Source: Sedimentitalea xiamensis
GTDB taxonomy: Bacteria; Pseudomonadota; Alphaproteobacteria; Rhodobacterales; Rhodobacteraceae
Direction: 5' to 3'
NCBI RefSeq assembly: GCF_030164465.1
Contig: NZ_JASNJE010000004.1
Span: forward strand, 165,989-229,988
DNA: 64,000 nucleotides
The notes below the pieces were generated by a model. The model was given only the letters and a program-made list of their open reading frames with translations. It ran no database searches and was not told the DNA's origin. A program made the translations under genes and the position numbers. This document shows positions 42,659 through 53,016 of this stretch, one piece after another (position 1 is the first letter of the stretch; the number at the start of each line of letters is the position of its first letter).

Positions 42659-43525
42659 TCAGCGGGCAGCGTCGATCCGCGTCCAGCCGCCCATCCGGGC
42701 GCGGAACCAGGTGCGCTGGCGCTTGGCGAACTGCCGGGTCGACACGGTGGCCGCCTCGCGCGCCGCATCGAGCGTCATTTCGCCGCGCAGATGCGCCGCC
42801 AGTTCCGGCACGCCGATGGCCCGGAAGGCCGGCAGCGAGGGGTCATACCGGTCCAGCATGGCGCGCACCTCGTCCAGTGCGCCCATCGCCAGCATCTTGT
42901 CGAAACGCCGGTTGATGCGATCGAGCAGCCAGTCGCGCGGCGCATCCACCATCAGGGCGCAGACGTCCCGCAGCGCCAGGGCCGGCGCCGGGGTGTCGGC
43001 CTGCCAGTCGGCCAGCGAACGTCCTGTCGCGGCCTGCACTTCGAAGGCCCGTTGCACACGGGCGCGGTTCCGGATGTCGATCCCGGACCGCGTTCCGGCG
43101 TCGATGCCCGCCAGCAGTGTCGCCAGCGGCAGGGTATTCGCCTCGGCGCGGATGGCGGGCGGCGTTTCCGGTATGTCGGCCATGCCCTGTGTCAGGGCCG
43201 AAAAGTAGAGCCCGGTGCCGCCGACGATGATCGGGCGGGCCGGACCGCGCAGCAGCGGCGTCACGTCGCGCAGCCAGTGCCCGGCGGAATAGGATGCCGA
43301 ACAGGCCACATGGCCGTAGAGCGCGTGGGGGACTTCCGCCTCCTCGGCTTCCGAGGGCCGCGCGGTGATGACGCGCCAGCAGTCATAGACCTGGCTTGCG
43401 TCGGCATTGACGATGACACCGCCGCCGCGCCGGGCGATGTCCAGCGCCAGCGCCGATTTCCCGGACGCGGTCGGACCGGCGATCAGGACCGGGCGGTCCG
43501 GCGCGATTTCGGGCAGGTCCGTCAT
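42659..43525 (-). CDS. miaA: tRNA dimethylallyltransferase
   Basis: A 288-residue enzyme that prenylates A37 of tRNAs reading UNN codons. The P-loop is [18 protein letters not shown]; the substrate-binding [12 protein letters not shown], the [15 protein letters not shown] motif and [18 protein letters not shown] are conserved. The start at 43525 follows a Met with [17 protein letters not shown]. It is divergent from pyrH with about 161 bases between starts and upstream of the importer operon on the same strand. Confidence 0.95.
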   Translation of the reverse strand: MTDLPEIAPDRPVLIAGPTASGKSALALDIARRGGGVIVNADASQVYDCWRVITARPSEAEEAEVPHALYGHVACSASYSAGHWLRDVTPLLRGPARPIIVGGTGLYFSALTQGMADIPETPPAIRAEANTLPLATLLAGIDAGTRSGIDIRNRARVQRAFEVQAATGRSLADWQADTPAPALALRDVCALMVDAPRDWLLDRINRRFDKMLAMGALDEVRAMLDRYDPSLPAFRAIGVPELAAHLRGEMTLDAAREAATVSTRQFAKRQRTWFRARMGGWTRIDAAR

Positions 43526-43686
43526 CGCCGCGCCGGGGCTTTGCGCGGGTCGGGTCGTGCGTTCGTGCGGGGCAAGACGGGAATTGTTCCGTTCCTTTGC
43601 GACAAAGCGGAGATCGGCGCATTGAACCTGCGGGCGATTTCCTCCATTTTGCGCGAAATTAACCCCGTGCCGCAGCGGAGCGCAAC

Positions 43687-44448
43687 ATGACCTCTTCCAT
43701 TCAGCCCGATACACAGCCCGCGGATGCGGCACTGACCGACACGGCCTACAAGCGCGTAATGCTCAAGATCTCGGGCGAGGCGCTGATGGGCGACCAGGGC
43801 TTCGGCCTGCACCCGCCTACCGTGCAACGGATCGCGGAAGAGGTGAAGTCGGTGCACGATCTCGGGGTCGAGATCTGCATGGTGATCGGCGGCGGCAACA
43901 TCTTCCGCGGCTTGCAGGGGTCGGCCCAGGGGATGGAGCGCACCACCGCCGATTACATGGGCATGCTGGCGACGGTGATGAATGCGCTGGCGATGCAATC
44001 GGCGCTGGAGGCGCTGGACATCCATACCCGCGTGATCAGCGCGATCACCATGAACGAGGTGGCCGAGCCCTATATCCGCCGCCGCGCGGTGCGCCACCTG
44101 GAAAAGAAACGGGTCTGCATCTTTGCCGCCGGAACCGGGAACCCCTATTTCACCACCGACACCGCGGCGACGCTGCGGGCCAACGAGATGAAATGCGAGG
44201 CGATCTTCAAGGGCACCAAGGTCGATGGCGTCTATGACAAGGATCCGGCCAGGCACGCGGATGCGAAACGCTACGACAACGTGAGCTACGACGACGTTCT
44301 GGCCAAGCGCCTGGGCGTGATGGACGCGAGCGCGATCGCCCTGGCGCGGGACAACAACCTACCGATCATCGTCTTTTCGCTGGACGAACCGGGCGGCTTC
44401 CGGGGCATCCTGGCCGGACGCGGCACCTATACAAAGGTCCACGGCTAG
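43687..44448 (+). CDS. pyrH: UMP kinase
   Basis: A 253-residue UMP kinase of the amino-acid-kinase fold, hexameric and allosterically regulated by GTP/UTP in bacteria. The sequence opens with a 22-residue leader and then [17 protein letters not shown], with [25 protein letters not shown] and [17 protein letters not shown], and the ending [14 protein letters not shown]. It is first of the long envelope block. In many proteobacteria tsf-pyrH are neighbours; here miaA lies upstream instead. Confidence 0.96.
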   Translation: MTSSIQPDTQPADAALTDTAYKRVMLKISGEALMGDQGFGLHPPTVQRIAEEVKSVHDLGVEICMVIGGGNIFRGLQGSAQGMERTTADYMGMLATVMNALAMQSALEALDIHTRVISAITMNEVAEPYIRRRAVRHLEKKRVCIFAAGTGNPYFTTDTAATLRANEMKCEAIFKGTKVDGVYDKDPARHADAKRYDNVSYDDVLAKRLGVMDASAIALARDNNLPIIVFSLDEPGGFRGILAGRGTYTKVHG

Positions 44449-44493
44449 GTCTATAGATCGGCCCAACACGCATCAAGGACGGGAAAGAGCGGA

Positions 44494-45057
44494 ATGTCTG
44501 ACGATTTCATGCTGGATACGGATGACCTGAAACGCCGGATGGAAGGCGCGATCCAGGCGCTGCGGACGGAATTCGCCTCGTTGCGGACCGGCCGCGCCAG
44601 CGCGTCGATGCTGGAACCGGTGATGGTCGATGCCTACGGGCAGAAGACCCCGATCAACCAGGTGGGCACCGTGAACGTGCCGGAACCGCGCATGGTGACG
44701 ATCAACGTCTGGGACAAGGGGCTGGTCGGCAAGGTCGAAAAGGCGATCCGCGAAAGCGGTCTCGGGATCAATCCGCAGCTCAACGGGACGATCATCATGC
44801 TGCCGATCCCGGAACTCAACGAGGAACGCCGCCGCGATCTGACGAAGGTGGCCGGTCAATATGCCGAACATGCCCGCGTCGCGATCCGGAACGTGCGCCG
44901 CGACGGCATGGACCAGGTCAAGAAGGCCAAGGCGGACGGACTGTCCGAAGACGACCAGAAATTCTGGGAAACCGAGGTGCAGGAACTGACCGACAAGCTG
45001 ATTGCGGCGGTCGATGCGCAACTTGAAACGAAGCAAGCTGAAATCATGCAGGTATAA
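44494..45057 (+). CDS. frr: Ribosome recycling factor
   Basis: A 187-residue RRF, the normal length, splitting post-termination ribosomes with EF-G. The opening [20 protein letters not shown] and the [28 protein letters not shown] and NLTEERR-type motif [16 protein letters not shown] are characteristic. It follows pyrH after 45 bases and precedes uppS by 9. Confidence 0.97.
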   Translation: MSDDFMLDTDDLKRRMEGAIQALRTEFASLRTGRASASMLEPVMVDAYGQKTPINQVGTVNVPEPRMVTINVWDKGLVGKVEKAIRESGLGINPQLNGTIIMLPIPELNEERRRDLTKVAGQYAEHARVAIRNVRRDGMDQVKKAKADGLSEDDQKFWETEVQELTDKLIAAVDAQLETKQAEIMQV

Positions 45058-45066
45058 CGCCCCTTC

Positions 45067-45798
45067 ATGCCAAAAGACCCCGATACAGCGTCCGCGGGCG
45101 GTCCGCGCCACGTCGCCATCATCATGGATGGCAACGGCCGCTGGGCGCAGGCGCGGGGGCGTCCGCGCCTGTTCGGGCATCATGCGGGCGCGCGCCGGGT
45201 GCGCGAAGTCGTCGAAGCCTGTCCGGATCTCGGAATCAAGTATCTGACGATATTCGCTTTTTCGACCGAGAACTGGAAGCGCACCCAGGTCGAGGTCGCG
45301 GGGCTCATGAGCCTGTTCCGCCGCTACATCGCCAAGGAAACCCGCGCCTTGGATGCGCGTGGTGTGCGGGTGCGGTTCATCGGCGACCGGGTGCGGCTGG
45401 ACACCAAGCTGGTCGCGCTCATGGATCAGCTCGAGCAGCAGACCGCACATAACGACGGGGTGCACCTGACGATCGCGCTGAACTACGGATCGCGCGACGA
45501 GGTGGCCCGCGCCACCAAGCGGCTGGCCGAAGACGTCGCCGCCGGTCGGCTCGATCCCGCCGACGTCGACGAGGAAACGCTGCCCCGGTATCTGGACACT
45601 CATGTGCTTCCCGACCCGGACCTGGTGATCCGCACCAGCGGCGAGGCGCGGATCTCGAATTTCCTGCTGTGGCAGTCGGCCTATGCCGAGTATGAATTCA
45701 TCGACACGCTCTGGCCGGACTTCACCGCCGCCGAGCTGGAACGCCTCTGTGCAAGCTATGGCGCGCGGGACCGCCGGTTCGGGGCCGTCCCGGCATGA
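45067..45798 (+). CDS. uppS: Undecaprenyl diphosphate synthase
   Basis: A 243-residue cis-prenyltransferase making the C55 lipid carrier for peptidoglycan and LPS. The catalytic motif is HVAIIMDGNGRWAQARG with the Mg-binding aspartate, followed by GHHAGARRVREVVE and the conserved C-terminal RTSGEARISNFLLWQSAYAE. It overlaps cdsA by four bases. Confidence 0.96.
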   Translation: MPKDPDTASAGGPRHVAIIMDGNGRWAQARGRPRLFGHHAGARRVREVVEACPDLGIKYLTIFAFSTENWKRTQVEVAGLMSLFRRYIAKETRALDARGVRVRFIGDRVRLDTKLVALMDQLEQQTAHNDGVHLTIALNYGSRDEVARATKRLAEDVAAGRLDPADVDEETLPRYLDTHVLPDPDLVIRTSGEARISNFLLWQSAYAEYEFIDTLWPDFTAAELERLCASYGARDRRFGAVPA

Positions 45799-46586
45799 GC
45801 GCGCCGGATCGCTGGTCCGATCTGACCGCGCGGGTCGGGTCGGCAGTCGTCATGGCGGCGGTCGGACTGGGGGCCGTGATCGCGGGCGGGGGCGTGTTTC
45901 ATGCCTTCATCGCCATTCTCTGCGGCGCGATGGTCTGGGAACTGGCGCGCATGCTGTCGGGGCAGGGCGGGCGTCTGGCCGTCGCGCTGGGCGCGCTTTC
46001 GGGTCTCGCCGTGATGGCGGCGATCTACCTGCCCGGGGGCTATGCCCTGCCGATTCTGGCCGTTCCGCCGCTGATCGGCGCGGTGCTGGTGCGGCGCCAC
46101 CGGTTGGTTCTGGGGCTTTTCATGGCGCTGGTCGGGCTGGCCGGGTTCGAGATGATGACCCTGCGCGACAGTTTCGGGCTGGTCTGGATCTTCTGGCTGA
46201 TCCTGATCGTCATCATGTCCGACGTGGCCGGATATTTCGCGGGCCGGATGCTGGGCGGACCGAAATTCTGGCCGCGCGTCAGCCCCAAGAAGACCTGGTC
46301 CGGCACCGTCGCCGGCTGGATCGGGGCGGCGCTGATCGGGCTGGTCTTCGCGTTGGCCTTCGACACCGGTCTGTCACTGATCCCCTATTCGGTCCTCGTG
46401 GCCTTTGCCGCCCAGATGGGCGATATCGCGGAAAGCGCGGTCAAGCGGATGGTCGGCGTCAAGGATTCCAGCGCGCTCATTCCCGGTCACGGCGGGCTGC
46501 TGGACCGGTTCGACGGGATGCTGGGCGCGTCGTTCTTCGTTCTGCTGACAAGCGTGCTCATCGGTCTGCCGCCCGGAGCCGTCTGA
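45795..46586 (+). CDS. cdsA: Phosphatidate cytidylyltransferase
   Basis: A 263-residue membrane enzyme converting phosphatidic acid and CTP to CDP-diacylglycerol. The hydrophobic N-terminal two thirds have about eight spans and the C-terminal signature VKDSSALIPGHGGLLDRFDGMLGA carries the conserved GHGGxxDRxD motif. It begins four bases before the uppS stop and its own stop (TGATG) overlaps the dxr start by one base. Confidence 0.95.
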   Translation: MSAPDRWSDLTARVGSAVVMAAVGLGAVIAGGGVFHAFIAILCGAMVWELARMLSGQGGRLAVALGALSGLAVMAAIYLPGGYALPILAVPPLIGAVLVRRHRLVLGLFMALVGLAGFEMMTLRDSFGLVWIFWLILIVIMSDVAGYFAGRMLGGPKFWPRVSPKKTWSGTVAGWIGAALIGLVFALAFDTGLSLIPYSVLVAFAAQMGDIAESAVKRMVGVKDSSALIPGHGGLLDRFDGMLGASFFVLLTSVLIGLPPGAV

Positions 46587-47758
46587 TGCGGCGGGTGTCG
46601 ATACTGGGCGCGACCGGTTCGATCGGACAGAACACGATCGACCTGATTGCGCGCGACCCCGGCGAATTCGACGTGGTGGCCCTGACCGGCGGCGGCAATA
46701 TCGCGCAATTGGCACGGGACGCGCGGCGGTTGCGGGCCGATGTCGCGGTGACGGCTTATCCGGAGCGGCTCGACGATCTGCGCGCGGCGCTTGCGGGCAG
46801 CGGCGTGGCGGCCGCCGCCGGGCCGGAGGCGCTGGTCGAAGCCGCGGCGCGCCCGGCGGACTGGGTCATGTCCGCGATTGTCGGCGCGGCGGGCCTCGCT
46901 CCGGGCCTGGCGGCGCTGGAACAGGGCGCGACGCTGGCGCTGGCCAACAAGGAATCGCTCGTCTGCGCCGGGGCGCTGGTGCTGGAAACCGCCCGTGCGC
47001 ATGGTGCGCGCCTGCTGCCGGTGGACAGCGAACATTCCGCGGTGTTTCAGGGATTGATCGGAGAGGACATCGACGCCGTCGAACGCATCATCATCACCGC
47101 AAGCGGCGGCGCCTTCCGCGACTGGCCGCTGTCCGCCCTGGCCTCGGCGACCCTGGCCGAAGCCTCCAGCCACCCGAACTGGGACATGGGGCAGCGGATC
47201 ACGATCGACAGCGCGTCCATGTTCAACAAGGCGCTGGAACTTATTGAAACCAAGGAATACTTCGGGGTTTCGGCCGAACAGATCGAAGTCATCGTGCATC
47301 CGGAATCGCTGATCCACGCGCTGGTCGGGTTCCGCGACGGCGCTCTGATGGCGCATGTCGGCCCGCCGGACATGCGCCATGCCATCGGCTTCGCGCTGAA
47401 CTGGCCCGAACGCCGGCACCTGCCGGTCGCCCGGCTGGACCTGGCGCAGATCAGCCAGCTGAATTTCTCGGCGCCGGACGATGCGCGCTACCCGGCCCTG
47501 CGTCTGGCGCGGGCGGTGATGGCGCGGGGCGGGCTGTCCGGCGCCGTGTTCAACGGCGCCAAGGAACGCGCGCTGGACGCCTTCATCGCCGGACGGATCG
47601 GTTTTACCGAAATGGCGGTCGTCGTCGAAGAGGTGTTAACCCGATTCGAAGCAAATGCAGGGTATATGGATGCGGCGATGACCCTTGAAACCGTCACGCA
47701 AACGGACCATCTGGCCAGAACATGGGCAGATGCGGCCATGGCAGAACGAGCAGGATAG
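46586..47758 (+). CDS. dxr: 1-deoxy-D-xylulose 5-phosphate reductoisomerase
   Basis: A 390-residue enzyme of the MEP isoprenoid pathway. The NADPH-binding turn is ILGATGSIGQNTIDLIA. The metal-binding/catalytic blocks are ALANKESLVCAG, LLPVDSEHSAVFQ and SASMFNKALELIETKEYFG. It supplies the isoprenoid units used by the upstream uppS and makes the mevalonate pathway unnecessary for synthesis. The start ATG overlaps the cdsA stop. Confidence 0.96.
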   Translation: MRRVSILGATGSIGQNTIDLIARDPGEFDVVALTGGGNIAQLARDARRLRADVAVTAYPERLDDLRAALAGSGVAAAAGPEALVEAAARPADWVMSAIVGAAGLAPGLAALEQGATLALANKESLVCAGALVLETARAHGARLLPVDSEHSAVFQGLIGEDIDAVERIIITASGGAFRDWPLSALASATLAEASSHPNWDMGQRITIDSASMFNKALELIETKEYFGVSAEQIEVIVHPESLIHALVGFRDGALMAHVGPPDMRHAIGFALNWPERRHLPVARLDLAQISQLNFSAPDDARYPALRLARAVMARGGLSGAVFNGAKERALDAFIAGRIGFTEMAVVVEEVLTRFEANAGYMDAAMTLETVTQTDHLARTWADAAMAERAG

Positions 47759-47762
47759 ACGT

Positions 47763-49112
47763 TTGGACATTTTTTCCCTGATTCCCCAGTTCGGAGGGGT
47801 CATCTACACTCTTGCCGCGTTCGTCGTCGCCCTGTCGGTGATCGTCGCGGTGCATGAATACGGGCATTACATCGTCGGGCGCTGGTCCGGCATCCATGCC
47901 GAGGTTTTTTCGCTGGGATTCGGTCCGGTCCTGTTCAGCCGCATCGACAAGCGCGGCACGCGCTGGCAGGTGGCGATGCTGCCGTTCGGCGGCTATGTCA
48001 AGTTCCTGGGCGATTCCGACGCCGCGTCGGGCAAGGACACGGAGGCGATCGCGCGGGTGCAGGACGATCCGGCGGAACTGCGGCGCACCATGCACGGCGC
48101 GCCTCTCTGGGCGCGCGCGGCCACGGTCGCCGCCGGTCCGGCGTTCAATTTCGTCATGTCCATCCTGGTGTTCGCGGCGATCTTCATGTCGCGCGGCGTG
48201 GCGACGGACCCGCTGACGGTCGGGGAAACCCTGGTCCTGCCCGGAGGCTTCCATCAGCTTCAGGCGGGCGACGAGGTGGTCGGGATCGCGGGGATGCCCA
48301 CCCCCGGATTCGATGACGAGACCGCCTGGGCGGCGTTTGCCGACGGCGTTCCGATGGCGCCGGTCCTCGACTACGCGGTGCGCCGCGACGGGCGCGACAT
48401 GGTGGTGCAGGGGCCGTTTCTCTTTCCGCCCCATGTGTCGCAGGTGGCTCCGCGCAGCGCCGCGATGGATATCGAACTGAAACCGGGCGATGTCATCACC
48501 GCCATCGACGGCGCGCCGATCTTCGCTTTCGACCAGCTGAAGGAGGCTGTCGAAAGCTCCGGCGGGCGGGCGTTGCTGCTGGACGTCTGGCGCGACGGCG
48601 AGACGCTGGAATTCGCGCTCGCGCCGCGCCGCACGGACGAACCGCAGCCGGACGGCGGTTTCGTGACCCATTGGCGCATCGGGGTGGCGGGCGGCATGGC
48701 CTTTGTGCCGGCGACCGAGCCGGCCGGAATCGGGGCCGCCTTCGGCGGCGGGGTGGAGCAGACATTCCGCATCGTAACCAGTTCCCTGTCTGGCGTGTGG
48801 CACATGGTGACGGGGGCGATCAGCACCTGCAACATGTCCGGTCCGATCGGGATCGCCGAAACCTCCGGTGCGATGGCGTCCCAGGGCGCGCAGAGCTTCA
48901 TCTGGTTCATCGCGGTGCTGTCCACGGCGGTCGGGCTGCTGAACCTGTTCCCGATCCCGGCGCTGGACGGCGGGCACCTGCTGTTCTACGCCTACGAAGC
49001 GGTGGCGGGCAAACCGCCGAGCGACATGGCGCTGCGGGTCCTGATGGCGGTCGGAATCAGCGTCATCCTGTCCCTGATGATGTTCGCGCTGTTCAACGAC
49101 ATCTTCTGCTAG
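47763..49112 (+). CDS. rseP: Site-2 intramembrane zinc metalloprotease
   Basis: A 449-residue site-2 protease. The active-site zinc motif HEYGH lies in VALSVIVAVHEYGHYIVGRWSG, the second zinc ligand in LNLFPIPALDGGHLLF, and one clear PDZ domain sits between (LKPGDVITAIDGAPIFAFDQ). The start appears to be TTG at 47763 (LDIFSLIPQFGGVIYTLAA), preceded by AGCAGGAT; there is no nearby ATG. It releases membrane-anchored regulators such as anti-sigma factors. Confidence 0.93.
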   Translation: MDIFSLIPQFGGVIYTLAAFVVALSVIVAVHEYGHYIVGRWSGIHAEVFSLGFGPVLFSRIDKRGTRWQVAMLPFGGYVKFLGDSDAASGKDTEAIARVQDDPAELRRTMHGAPLWARAATVAAGPAFNFVMSILVFAAIFMSRGVATDPLTVGETLVLPGGFHQLQAGDEVVGIAGMPTPGFDDETAWAAFADGVPMAPVLDYAVRRDGRDMVVQGPFLFPPHVSQVAPRSAAMDIELKPGDVITAIDGAPIFAFDQLKEAVESSGGRALLLDVWRDGETLEFALAPRRTDEPQPDGGFVTHWRIGVAGGMAFVPATEPAGIGAAFGGGVEQTFRIVTSSLSGVWHMVTGAISTCNMSGPIGIAETSGAMASQGAQSFIWFIAVLSTAVGLLNLFPIPALDGGHLLFYAYEAVAGKPPSDMALRVLMAVGISVILSLMMFALFNDIFC

Positions 49113-49225
49113 GCCGATCGACCCGCTGCCGGGCCGATTGTCCGCGCAGCGCCGCGCGGCCGCCCAATTATGGCCGCAATTCGCCCGCAGGATCGGATCC
49201 GGACGATATCCAGGGGAACAGGAAC

Positions 49226-49351
49226 ATGCACGTCTTGCAAAGATCTTGCCGCGGTCTCGGTCTCATGATCGATCTCAATTCGGATCGGTTTCTGCATTTC
49301 GTGACCCTTGTCCTCGCCCTTCTGGCCGGTGCCTATCTGGGCGGCCTGTGA
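49226..49351 (+). CDS. Possible 41-aa membrane protein between rseP and bamA
   Basis: ATG 49226 follows CAGGGGAACAGGAAC, a plausible ribosome site. The predicted peptide starts MHVLQRSCRGLGLMIDLNSD and ends FLHFVTLVLALLAGAYLGGL, giving one transmembrane helix. It occupies the otherwise bare 366-base stretch between rseP and bamA. No homologue is known to me. Codon-level conservation in related genomes would be needed to call it with confidence. Confidence 0.4.
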   Translation: MHVLQRSCRGLGLMIDLNSDRFLHFVTLVLALLAGAYLGGL

Positions 49352-49535
49352 TCTTCCGTTCCGGCGCGCGCCGCTGATCCGCGCGGCGCATGATGCAAAG
49401 AAGGCGGTTTGCGCTTTTGACATCGTGTGCCAGACCCGATAATCAAAATCCCAACGCAGCGCTGGATGGGTTGGACTTATGATTTTGGGCACTTCGGCGG
49501 GAATATCTCGCGATCATCAATCTCGACACATCAAC

Positions 49536-51893
49536 ATGTTGTATAGGGCGCTTGCCGTCGTTTTCCTTTTCGTTGCAACGGTTTCGACGGTTTTCGCGAC
49601 CGGCGCCGCGGCGCAGTCCTACACGTTCAACTCCGTGCGGGTCGAAGGCAACCAGCGCATCCAGACCGAAACGATCGTTTCCTACACGGGAATCAAACCC
49701 GGACAGTCGATCAGCGCCGGGGAACTGAACGCCGCCTATCAGCGCATTCTGGACAGCGGCGTGTTCGAAACGGTGGAACTGGAACCGCGCGGCGGCACGC
49801 TGCTGATCTCGGTCAAGGAACGGCCCACCATCAACGTGGTCAGCATCGAGGGCAACCGCAGGATCAAGGACGAGGACCTGGCCGGGTTCATCACCTCCAA
49901 GTCGCGCCAGGTGTTCAACCCGGCGCAGGCCGAGGCCGACGCCGCGGTCATCGCCGAAGCCTATTCGCAACAGGGCCGGATCGCGGCCACCGTCACGCCA
50001 CGGATCATCCGGCGCAGCGACAACCGGGTCGATCTGGTGTTCGAAATCTCCGAAGGCGACACGATCGAGGTCGAGCGCATCAGCTTCGTCGGCAACCAGG
50101 TCTTTTCCGACCGCCGCCTGCGCCGGGTCCTGCAAACCAAGCAGGCCGGATTGCTTCGCACCTTCATCCGGTCCGATACCCTGATCGAGGACCGGATCGA
50201 ATTCGACAAGCAGGTGCTGAGAGATTTCTACCTGTCCCGCGGATTTGTCGATTTCCGGATTCTGGGCACCAATGTCGAACTGACCGAGGAACGCGACGGC
50301 TTCTTCCTCGTGTTCAACGTGCAGGAAGGCCAGCAGTTCAAGTTCGGCGAGATTTCGACCAGCAGCGAGATGAGCCAGGCCGACCCGGCGGTGTTTCAGG
50401 ACGTGCTGAAGGTGCGGCCCGGCGTGGTCTATTCCCCGGCTCTGGTGGAGAATTCGATCGCGCGGATGGAACGTCTCGGGATCCAGCAGGGGATCGATTT
50501 CCTGCGGGTCGAACCGCGCGTGACCCGCAACGACCGGGATCTGACCCTGGACGTCGAATTCGTGTTGACCAAGGGTCCGCGCATCTTCGTGGAACGCATC
50601 GATATCGAAGGCAACACCACGACGCTGGACCGGGTCGTGCGCCAGCAGTTCCGCATCGTCGAAGGCGACCCGTTCAATCCCCGCGAGATCCGGGAAAGCG
50701 CCGAACGGATCCGCGCGTTGGGCTTCTTCTCGACGGCGGATGTCGCCACGCGCGAAGGCGGCTCCTCGGACCAGATGATCGTCGATGTGAACGTCGAGGA
50801 ACAGCCGACCGGGTCTCTCTCTCTCGGCGGCGCCTATTCCGTGACCGACGGCTTCGGGATCGCCATCGGGTTGACGGAAAACAATTTCCTGGGGCGCGGG
50901 CAGCGTCTGTCGTTCAGCATTTCGACCGCGCAGGAATCGGACGAATATATCCTCGGTTTTTCGGAACCCTACCTGCTGGGACGCAACCTGCGGTTCGACA
51001 TCGATCTGGGGGTGGCGACGCGGTCTTCCAGCTTTGCGACCTACGATCTCGACCGCCGGTTCTTCCGCCCGGCGCTGACCTTCCCGGTCAGCGAAAACGG
51101 AACGGTCCAGTTGCGCTATGGCTATGAAGCCAGCGAGATGCTGTCCCGCGGTGAGGAATTCGACAATTCCACGACCCCGCCCACGCCGATTCCAACAAGC
51201 GGCGCGGTCATCACCAGCGAGATCGACCAGGGCCGGCGGACCAGCAGCGCATTGGGCATGAGCTACAGCTTCGACAGCCGGCTGACCGGGCTCAATCCCA
51301 ATGCCGGCGTCCTGTTCCAGATCGGCGCCGATATCGCAGGCGTCGGCGGCGACAACAAGTATATCAAGACGAATGCCAAGGTGATCGCGCAGCAGCGCGT
51401 GATGAACGAGGAAGTCGTGCTTCGGGCGTCCTTCGAGGCGGGCGCGTTGAGCTGGCAGTCCGACACGCCGAGCCGGTCGATCGACCGCTACATCCTGACT
51501 CCGGCAATCTTCAGGGGGTTCGAGCCGGCCGGCGTCGGCCCGCGCGATCAGTCCAACGGCCTTGACGACGCGATCGGCGGCAACTACTACGCGGTCGCGC
51601 GGCTGGAAGCTGAATTTCCGCTGGGCCTGCCCGAGGAAATCGGGTTGCGGGGCGGCGTCTTCTACGATGTCGGCAACCTGTGGGGCCTGCAGGATGTGAA
51701 CACGGTCGGCGCCACCTGCCAGGGTCTTCCCGGCCCCTGTGGCGAAGACGGATCCTGGCGCCACGTGATCGGTCTGTCGCTGCTCTGGACCACCGGCTTC
51801 GGACCACTGCGTTTCAATTTCACCAAGGCGCTGAAAAAGGAAACCTTCGACAAGGAACAGACCTTCGATCTGACCATCCAGGCCAGGTTCTGA
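49536..51893 (+). CDS. bamA: Outer-membrane protein assembly factor BamA
   Basis: A 785-residue Omp85 protein that inserts beta-barrels into the outer membrane. I took the Met at 49536 because it starts a clean signal peptide (LYRALAVVFLFVATVSTVFA, cut before QSYTFNSV). The frame is open to 49479, giving 19 more residues with no signal-like character. Five POTRA repeats (SYTFNSVRVEGNQRIQ to about 400) precede the barrel. It ends FDLTIQARF, with the terminal Phe of outer-membrane proteins. Confidence 0.95.
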   Translation: MLYRALAVVFLFVATVSTVFATGAAAQSYTFNSVRVEGNQRIQTETIVSYTGIKPGQSISAGELNAAYQRILDSGVFETVELEPRGGTLLISVKERPTINVVSIEGNRRIKDEDLAGFITSKSRQVFNPAQAEADAAVIAEAYSQQGRIAATVTPRIIRRSDNRVDLVFEISEGDTIEVERISFVGNQVFSDRRLRRVLQTKQAGLLRTFIRSDTLIEDRIEFDKQVLRDFYLSRGFVDFRILGTNVELTEERDGFFLVFNVQEGQQFKFGEISTSSEMSQADPAVFQDVLKVRPGVVYSPALVENSIARMERLGIQQGIDFLRVEPRVTRNDRDLTLDVEFVLTKGPRIFVERIDIEGNTTTLDRVVRQQFRIVEGDPFNPREIRESAERIRALGFFSTADVATREGGSSDQMIVDVNVEEQPTGSLSLGGAYSVTDGFGIAIGLTENNFLGRGQRLSFSISTAQESDEYILGFSEPYLLGRNLRFDIDLGVATRSSSFATYDLDRRFFRPALTFPVSENGTVQLRYGYEASEMLSRGEEFDNSTTPPTPIPTSGAVITSEIDQGRRTSSALGMSYSFDSRLTGLNPNAGVLFQIGADIAGVGGDNKYIKTNAKVIAQQRVMNEEVVLRASFEAGALSWQSDTPSRSIDRYILTPAIFRGFEPAGVGPRDQSNGLDDAIGGNYYAVARLEAEFPLGLPEEIGLRGGVFYDVGNLWGLQDVNTVGATCQGLPGPCGEDGSWRHVIGLSLLWTTGFGPLRFNFTKALKKETFDKEQTFDLTIQARF

Positions 51894-51896
51894 TCC

Positions 51897-52478
51897 ATGC
51901 GCGACGGCCGGTGTCCTGGCCATGGCGGGTCGCGTTTCGGGCTGCTGCTCGTGCTGGCGGTCTGGACCGCCTGGCTCGTTCCGGCTGCGGCGCAGCAACT
52001 GGGCCTGCCGCAGAGCGCCATCCTGACGATTTCCTCGGAACGGATGTTCGCGGAGTCGGCCTTCGGCCGGCGCGTCGCGCGCGAGATCGACTCGCAGAGC
52101 GCGGTCCTGGCGGCCGAGAACCGCCGCATCGAGGTCGAACTGACCGCCGAGGAAAAGGACCTGACGGACCGCCGCCCCGGCATGGCCCCGGACGCCTTCC
52201 GCGCCCTCGCGGACGCGTTCGACACGAAGGTGCAGGACATCCGGCGCCGGCAGGACGCCAAGGCGCGGGCGCTGGTCCAGTTCCAGGAAGACGAACAGGT
52301 CCGGTTCCTGCAGGCGGCGCGGCCGGTTCTGGTGGAACTCATGCGCGAAAGCGGGGCAGGGGCCATTCTGGAACGGTCCAGCGTGTTTCTCAGCGCCAAC
52401 GCCATCGACATCACCGAACTGGCCATCACCCGGCTGGACGAGGTTCTGGGCGAAGCGCCGCCGACCGGGGACAACTAG
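51897..52478 (+). CDS. skp: OmpH/Skp-family periplasmic chaperone
   Basis: A 193-residue secreted protein (signal near FGLLLVLAVWTAWLVPAAAQ) with the OmpH coiled-coil fold: SAILTISSERMFAESAFGR, then a long charged helix pair (EIDSQSAVLAAENRRIEVEL and DIRRRQDAKARALVQFQED) and the returning VFLSANAIDITELAI. It sits three bases after bamA, the usual place for skp, and ferries unfolded barrel proteins. Confidence 0.9.
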   Translation: MRDGRCPGHGGSRFGLLLVLAVWTAWLVPAAAQQLGLPQSAILTISSERMFAESAFGRRVAREIDSQSAVLAAENRRIEVELTAEEKDLTDRRPGMAPDAFRALADAFDTKVQDIRRRQDAKARALVQFQEDEQVRFLQAARPVLVELMRESGAGAILERSSVFLSANAIDITELAITRLDEVLGEAPPTGDN

Positions 52479-52546
52479 CGCAGCTTGCCCAAGCGGACCC
52501 GTGTTGCTAGTCAGGTTCGACCGGACCAAATTCAGGATACAGCCTC

Positions 52547-53011
52547 ATGACCGATCCCTTGAAGAGCGCGGACATTCACATGATCCAGCGCATCCTGCCG
52601 CATCGCTATCCGTTCCTGCTGGTGGACAAGGTGGTGGACATCGACGGCACCCGGTCGGCGCGGGGCATCAAGAACGTGACCATGAACGAGCCGCATTTCC
52701 AGGGCCATTTCCCCGGAACGCCGGTCATGCCGGGCGTGACCATCGTCGAGGCGATGGCGCAGACCGCCGGGGTGATGATCGGCGTCGGGGCCGACATGGC
52801 CGATCGCGACCTCCTGATCTATTTCATGGCCATCGACGCCTGCAAGTTCCGCCGCAAGGTCATTCCGGGGGACGTTCTGGAAATGCATCTGACCACCCTG
52901 CGCGGCAAGCCCGGCGGCAAGGTCTGGAAGTTCGGCGGCCAGGCGATGGTGGACGGCGAACTGGCGGCCCAGGCGGAATTTTCGGCCATGATCGATCTGT
53001 CGAAAGCGTGA
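52547..53011 (+). CDS. fabZ: 3-hydroxyacyl-ACP dehydratase FabZ
   Basis: A 154-residue hotdog-fold dehydratase of fatty acid and lipid A acyl-chain synthesis. The catalytic histidine is in [14 protein letters not shown] and the glutamate in [20 protein letters not shown]. The size and motifs match FabZ rather than FabA. It directly precedes lpxA. Confidence 0.96.
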   Translation: MTDPLKSADIHMIQRILPHRYPFLLVDKVVDIDGTRSARGIKNVTMNEPHFQGHFPGTPVMPGVTIVEAMAQTAGVMIGVGADMADRDLLIYFMAIDACKFRRKVIPGDVLEMHLTTLRGKPGGKVWKFGGQAMVDGELAAQAEFSAMIDLSKA

Positions 53012-53016
53012 CCGGG

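Noticed and set aside
49443..52529. 1028-residue minus-strand frame antisense to bamA and skp
   Set aside because: Composition is typical of a GC-rich shadow frame (His/Asp/Arg/Gly rich) and the sense strand encodes unambiguous BamA and Skp.
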